A stretch of 64,000 nt of DNA from Sanderia malayensis (taxonomy: Eukaryota > Cnidaria > Scyphozoa > Semaeostomeae > Pelagiidae), in NCBI GenBank assembly GCA_013076295.1, contig RQOL01000718.1, positions 3,844,001 to 3,908,000 of the forward strand, written 5' to 3'. The stretch's first letter is position 1. Every line of letters begins with the position of its first letter. This document shows, in pieces, positions 58,471 through 64,000 of this stretch. Made by a program: the position numbers and the translations under genes. The notes beneath the pieces are model-generated. The model saw only the letters and a list, made by a program, of their open reading frames with translations, was not told the DNA's origin and searched no databases.

Positions 58471-59401
58471 CTATAACAGGGGTATAGTGATTGGCCAGCA
58501 ATCGTTACCATTTCCATAGTAACCAGGCTTGCATAAGCAGAAGTTCGATATGCAGTCAGCATTTGGACTACATCTGGCGCAGTGATCTGTAAATTCTGCA
58601 AAAGGGAGACGCATAAAAACTATGAGGACTCAATTTAAAGCCCAAGCCCCTCTGTCAAAACAAAACAGCAAATTTTCTAGAGTATAATGAACTAAACATC
58701 TGGTCCTTTACTCTGGTTCACAGTACGAATTATCATTTTTTTAACTTACAAAAAAACGAAGCATCGTTCAATCCTTCAAGGTTCCTCACATGGTTTTTTC
58801 ACTATCAATGTCTCTTTAAAATCACCCCATCGCACAGGCTCAAGCAATCCCTCCCCACCTTTCTACAAAGAGTGAATGCGCAGCTCCCGAGATTAAACTA
58901 AAACAGCTGCATTGCTCTAAAGACGAAAGTTTTCAAACTTACTGCTACAAGTGCGTCCATCACCAACAAATCCAATGTTGCATTCGCATTTGTTTGATTT
59001 ACAAGTGGCATGCTCATGACACAGTAAACATGGTTCAACTGTAAAGTAAATACAATCACGTAATCAATGTGATGCTTTCCGAGAGATACAGTATACATAT
59101 TTTTTGCCTCCCATAATTTGGACCTTCTTTGGGTACACAGTCAAAACAAGCATATAGCCGATTGTATTTGAATGATAGGCTGGATGAAAGTTCAAAATCC
59201 TGGAGCTTGCTTTGACATCACATGAAATTTCTAATTTCACTCGGCATTCGAAACAGCTTTGCAAACCTGCGTATGAAATTCGATTTCCATTTGACTCACC
59301 GTCACAGTTTATGCCATCCCCGGTGAAGCCTCGTTTGCACTTGCACACGCCTTTCACGCAATCCGCGTTTGCGCTGCAAACGAGGCAGCTGTGCTTTCCA
59401 C
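58471..59401 (-). CDS. Three-exon EGF gene or alternative 3' end (5' end unresolved)
   Basis: Three phase-1 exons each code for one short EGF domain of the CxxCxxNAxCxxxxCxCxxGFxGDGxxC type: 59300-59401 (LVCSANADCVKGVCKCKRGF), about 58942-59038 (HATCKSNKCECNIGFVGDG) and 58471-58595 ([20 protein letters not shown], then a short tail to TAG). No start codon or signal peptide is certain. An open segment at 59501-59593 ending in a good donor could join in phase but lacks a clear acceptor or signal. The exons may belong to the neighbouring gene on the right as an alternative C-terminus, since its inner introns are also phase 1. They may instead be a duplicated fragment. Confidence 0.6.
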
Positions 59402-59593
59402 CTAAAAAGAAGTAGACGGAGTCAAAAGTGAATACCACGGCCTATCTAAAAGGAAAACGATTAATGTTGGAAAAGAGTTGGTAGCACAATAGCTTCTTAC
59501 CGCTCTGCAAATAAAACGCGGGATTGTCGCGGGACAACCCCAAGACAAGCATTTGTAATTATCAAACATGCACACCCATTCGCGCATCGACAA

Positions 59594-60457
59594 GCCAGGT
59601 AAATGATTAGATGATGAGAAATTAGAATAGAGCTTTTGAAAACATAAAGTATTGTTAGTAATTTCAAGATATAATGTAATTTTTGTTAATGAAATTAGCT
59701 ATGAAGAAGTAGAACTATGATAAAATGTTTATGTTAATGTCAGATTGAAAAGATGTCAGTAAAATGATTAATATTATTCTTTCCTTCAATAATTAAAAGT
59801 ATTAAGGTTAATTCATAAGTGTTAGTTCATAGAGTTTATTATCTGTGGATTAGAAAGTTATCATGAGTTAACAAAGACGGCTGGGGATGTTGGGATGTTT
59901 TACATCAATGTAAAGAGGTTAAAATACAGTCATATAGTGGTTATATAACTTTAAAAATCATAGATAAATGGTGTTATATTGTTATATTGGTGTTATATTG
60001 TTGTGAAAGGGTTACTTTGTCAGATTACCTTATCGGATGGTTTAGTTCTGTAATCAACCACTGCAGACCTTACATCCAGTGTCGTGGCAAAAGGAAATGG
60101 TAATGGCTGTTACATCATTATTCCTTTAGGCCCCTTTTTCCTAATATATACAAAGTTCTATCCGAGCCTGTATCTGATATGATCTTGAAAATTGGGTTAC
60201 TTCTCCAACAAACTCAACAAGAACATCGTTCTCGTCAGGGGGCTCGCCAACATACATGTTATATTTCATTACGTATAAAGGAGGAAACTAAACCCCCTGT
60301 AATCCAAAGTATAATGAGGTAGAAATAATCTTCCCTTGCACTCCAAACTGTTATTTTGGCTATCGATGCATGAAGAGGCTTTATTTAGGGGATAAAAAAG
60401 ATAGCAGAACAGCTCACGATTTCAATATCCGAAAAGGATTAAAACATCAAATTCAAA
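59594..60457. other. Spacer between the EGF fragment and the partial EGF gene
   Basis: AT-rich, with a short duplicated gtgttatattgtt motif near 59970-60000. An AATAAA on the minus strand at 60380-60385, about 75 bases after the stop at 60458, is the likely poly(A) signal of the gene on the right. Nothing else recognised. Confidence 0.45.
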
Positions 60458-63400
60458 TTATTTGCCACCCTTATTACCTTTATTATTCGCCAGTTGGTAA
60501 TTTTCGTAAGCTATATCAAAAGCTGACGTAGGCCCACTGACTTCCATTTTCTTGCAGCAGCCAACATCTATGCACCACTTATCGCAAAACTCATTGCAGA
60601 AAGTAGGACACTTCATCGGCATGGCAGATTTCCCGTCATGCTTCTTCACGTGGTAATCACGTGATTTGCCATGTATTTGAATGACAGGATGGGTTGATAT
60701 GTAAAGTTTATTATGTTGCAATAATTTCATTGGTTTCCCTGTGTGTTGCTTAGCAGCAATCGAAGGTAGAACCCTGTTAGGTTTTGTTTCTTTCGAAACT
60801 GTATGTTTTGTCATCGGCCTAACGCTCGAGGCCTTATTCATGACCAATCTTCCAATCTTGTTCGTGAACAATTTCTTTGGCGTGTCCATGTACACTTGAT
60901 TCTCAACCGGATGCGGGTTTTCTAACCGCTTTAGTATTTCGGCGGTCGGAACAAGTTGCTTCGGTCGGTTGTCTTCCTTTTGAGTCGGTTTTGCTTTCAC
61001 TTGCTCTGGCGTTTCCATCGGCGGTTTTTTCGAATCCGCTTTAGTTTTCTCATCGTCCGCCGGTTTCCCATTAACCACGCCGGCCGCGACAAGATGCGTT
61101 TGGAATCTGTCGTCACTGGCGATATCTTTTGGCGGTGTTTTCTTTTTCTTCGCGACGTTCTTTTTCGGCGGCGCCTTTGACGGATCGCCAGTATGAATGA
61201 TAACGGCAGCCGGAGCGCTGATTGGCTCGGGCCGGTCAACACTAATGTGATGATGATGATTTTTTTGCTCCTCTGTTGTTGTTGTTGCATCGATCTTTTG
61301 CACTGGGATTGCGTGCTCTTCGTAAGGCCCACTGCTGAGGCTGTTCAGCTCGTCCAAAAGGAAAGGCGGTTGGTCACGGGGTACTGGGATTGGCTGCGGG
61401 GGCACAGGTTTGACGCCAACGGTTGGGGGGATCGCTGTAGGGCTCAACACATCTAGAAACAAACACCCAACATAACATATGATGGCAAAGTCTGAAACAA
61501 TGCAGTTGGCACAAATAAACATTTTTTTGAGCATAGAAAAAAGAAATAGACAAAGAAATGGAATACATGCATACACCTTCTAACAAACAAAAGAAACAAA
61601 TGAGCAAAATAAAACATATAAGCGAATAGATAAATTATAAATATACTGACCATCGCAATTTCTTCCTGAGTATCCTTTCTTACAAACGCAAACATAAGTG
61701 AATGGCATTTCTTGGCATCGTCCACCGTTAACACAGGGATTCAAGGGTGAACATTTTGCTTCAGCTGAAATATAAACAAAAACCATCCTTAATTATAAGA
61801 ACATCCTTGAAGAATATGTTATTGAAAGGAACTCGTCTAATTTTTCCTCCATATCTTGATGTTTAAGTGACAACTTCTGAATTTTAGCAAAGACATCAAT
61901 ATGGAAACAAACTAACCATAATGTTTATTGGCTTAAATTTTCACCTGGTCTGGAGTCCATATCTTATATCCTTATCATTCATATAATCCTATTATTTCAT
62001 ATAATATAATTTTATCATTATTATTTTGTTTTCCTTAGTTTATAATATAATTTTATCATTATTATTTTGTTTTCCTTAGTTATTTTTTACCCTCCATATC
62101 TTAAGATTTGTATGGTGAATGATAAGTTTTATAAACGCAAGAATGACCCGATACCGGATATCCCTGACCCACCTTCGCAGTATTTTCCCTTGAAGCCTGG
62201 TGCGCATGTGCAGTAAACACCGCTTGTTATTGATGAACATGTGCCACCATGCATGCATGGACTTGGGTGGCATTTGTCTCTTTCTGCAAAGCAAAAAAAA
62301 GGAAACGCGTAAATACAATCCTCATTTGAAAACACTCCTGCCTCAGTTTAGCGGATGCTACAGAGAATAAAGTGAGAGATCAGCCTAACCATCGCATCTT
62401 TGGCCCTGCCATCCAACTTGACATGTGCAAATGAAGTTATCCGGGTTCGACGAGCAGCTGCCATGACGACAAGGATTGGGGAAGCACAGACTTCTCTCTG
62501 CAGAGAAAGAGAAGATCGTTTAAATATGACAATATGGTTACTGATGAATTTACCCCGTATCCCTTTTAGCCCCATCAAATTACAAACTTTGGCAATAAAG
62601 ACGTACTCTTTTAACCCCAAATTGTTTATCTTTGCTTATCAAAGGCAAATTCAGACGAAAGGGTTTTGTATATGTGAATTACATTGCTTCCCATTGGTCA
62701 TTTGGTCATAGTGACAATTCTAGAGACGTCCCTCCCTTTTCAAACTCCCTCTAAAGAACCTAAACAAGTAAATACGCCCCTGGAGCTCAACGAAACTGTT
62801 GCAGTACCTATATCAAATGAAAGCATTCAAGCTGATCACAGCCCCCGGTAAAATGGCATATGCACAATTAAAGTGCTGCACAGTCAAATGAGAATCAGGG
62901 GGTGGAGTGACTTACTTTCGCAGTTGGCTCCATAGAATCCTTCTCGACAAGTGCAAACGTATCTGTCGGTCAATGCAGTGCATCTTCCGCCGTTGAAACA
63001 AGGTTTATGGCTGCATCTTGCACTGTGAACTGTTGGAAAACAAGAAAGATCACCATTATTTACAACCGCGCAACAATTCCACTGCGATAAAAACACAAAC
63101 TAATACATTGGCGTCTATTAATGGGGCAATTTCTCGCACCGGGAATATTCTTAGAACCGAAAATTGTGAATGATGATAAAGTGAAATGTAGTCCGGTGTT
63201 GAAGAAACCGAGCCGACAAGCCGGAACAGTTGGAAACAAAACCGTACAACATTGCGTATTGATAATCAAAGTTTTGACATCAAAATCTATTCATTGGATA
63301 TCCCTTTCTGCAAGATGTCTCTTTCGCCTTCTTTTCCCTTCCCATCATGCCCGACAACGCTCTTAAACTGTGTTATTAAAAATACAGAGCCATTAGACAC

Positions 63401-64000
63401 GGACCTTTAGGACCGGGAATGAATGATTCTTCGTCATCAGGTTCGTCCGTCTCTTCAATAACATGCTCCGAATGACGATGATGATGATTATGATGATGAT
63501 AGCGAGATCCTTCATCGTCTTCAAAATGCCATGGGCGCACGCCATCTTCAACATCTTCAAACATCGGACCACCGTTAAAATGCGCGACCACGTGTTTGAA
63601 GGGTAGCACAACGTGTTTCGGGCGCTGATGGTGGGGCAGATGCACCACGTTGCCCGGGTAAACAGGGACACCAATCGAATCAAGATCTGATATTGAATGA
63701 TATTGCTGTTTGTTGAGAAACTGTTGATTCCGACCCAACACTTCGGGATCGCGACCAAGGATATTGTATACCCCACGGGGTATGCCAAAGGTGGGAGAGA
63801 TTGGTGCGGTTTTCGTGTAAACATCGTGCACTGGTACTACATCCGATGAAACTCGGGATAAACGAGCTCCAGTCTGTTGCTTTTGCATATATCCATTATC
63901 CATTAAGTACTCTTTATTAGCGTTCCAGTTTGACATCTTATTCAGCACACTCTCCGACAGAGGATGCTTGAATCTTCCGGCGGATAGCTCGTCAAGCAGT
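60458..64000 (-). CDS. Secreted EGF protein with His-rich and Cys-cluster ends (3' part)
   Basis: Six exons are visible: 63405 to beyond 64000, 62916-63029, 62390-62497, 62173-62283, 61651-61764 and 60458-61452. The gene enters from the right edge with no start in the window. The first visible exon is a linear region with acidic stretches (DEPDDEES) and a His-rich tract (residues HHHNHHHRHSEH near 63480). Four EGF domains follow, all with the six cysteines in order (for example CSHKPCFNGGRC and CMHGGTCSSITSGVYCTC). The long last exon (331 codons) is Pro-, Lys- and His-rich. It ends with a tight cysteine cluster (CPTFCNEFCDKWCIDVGCC) and a basic Gly/Lys tail. Inner introns are phase 1. Composition and order echo the multi-EGF gene at 44454-55021, so the two are probably related. 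Extracellular; function unknown. Confidence 0.8.
62003..62083. repeat. Perfect 41-bp tandem duplication
   Basis: The segment ataatataattttatcatt plus the next 21 bases (to cttagttt) is repeated once without visible change. It lies in the intron between EGF exons of the gene at 60458-64000. Confidence 0.85.

Noticed and set aside
60956..61456. Plus-strand Arg/Phe-rich ORFs
   Set aside because: Antisense of the long terminal exon of the right-hand EGF gene.

Overview
This is eukaryotic, animal-type nuclear DNA. Genes are split into many short exons with GT/AG introns, it is AT-rich, full of short transposon remnants, and carries TTAGGG-type telomeric units. No prokaryotic signature, CRISPR array, IS element or long autonomous transposon ORF was seen. 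The secreted multi-EGF genes, one ending in a GCW...LEGTD...QNGG module that I associate with cnidarian extracellular proteins, make a non-bilaterian (probably cnidarian) host my best guess. That is an inference.

Layout, left to right. (1) 594-3321 minus: 5' part of WDR48/UAF1. (2) 4556-8285 plus: a four-TM protein of unknown family. (3) 9724-13139 and 16335-19738 minus: two tandem paralogues of an unknown five-exon gene with near-identical exon lengths and a possible GRAM/PH-like segment. (4) 20897-21697 plus: an ORF with a degenerate Asn/Asp/Ala 7-residue tandem repeat. (5) 22290-24967 minus: B3GAT3-type glucuronyltransferase. (6) 26264-30367 plus: VPS37A of ESCRT-I. (7) 31282-34580 plus: HS1BP3-like PX-domain protein. 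(8) 36496-37911 plus: last two exons of an unrecognised gene. (9) 42459-43117 minus: a small secreted precursor with an acidic pro-region and an amphipathic, cysteine-free C-terminus. (10) 44454-64000 minus: a cluster of EGF-repeat secreted genes. It holds a complete 20-exon gene (15 EGF domains, a proline-rich linker and the GCW module), a three-exon EGF fragment at 58471-59401, and the 3' half of another EGF gene that runs off the right edge.

Space between and inside genes is rich in short non-autonomous elements. There are two 410-bp twins with TA flanks, pogo/Tigger-like palindromes, Harbinger-like palindromes with TTA flanks, a hAT-like element with a perfect 8-bp target duplication, and a tRNA-headed SINE-like unit. 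A scattered repeat based on degenerate CGAATAA...CCCC units also recurs at least eight times.

The conserved genes are ordinary housekeeping functions: deubiquitinase cofactor, proteoglycan linker synthesis, endosomal sorting. The less ordinary part is 42-64 kb, where secreted, His-rich, acidic, proline-rich and EGF-repeat products lie together. Exon boundaries were placed by eye from splice sites, reading phase and protein similarity recalled from memory. They may be off by a base in places.
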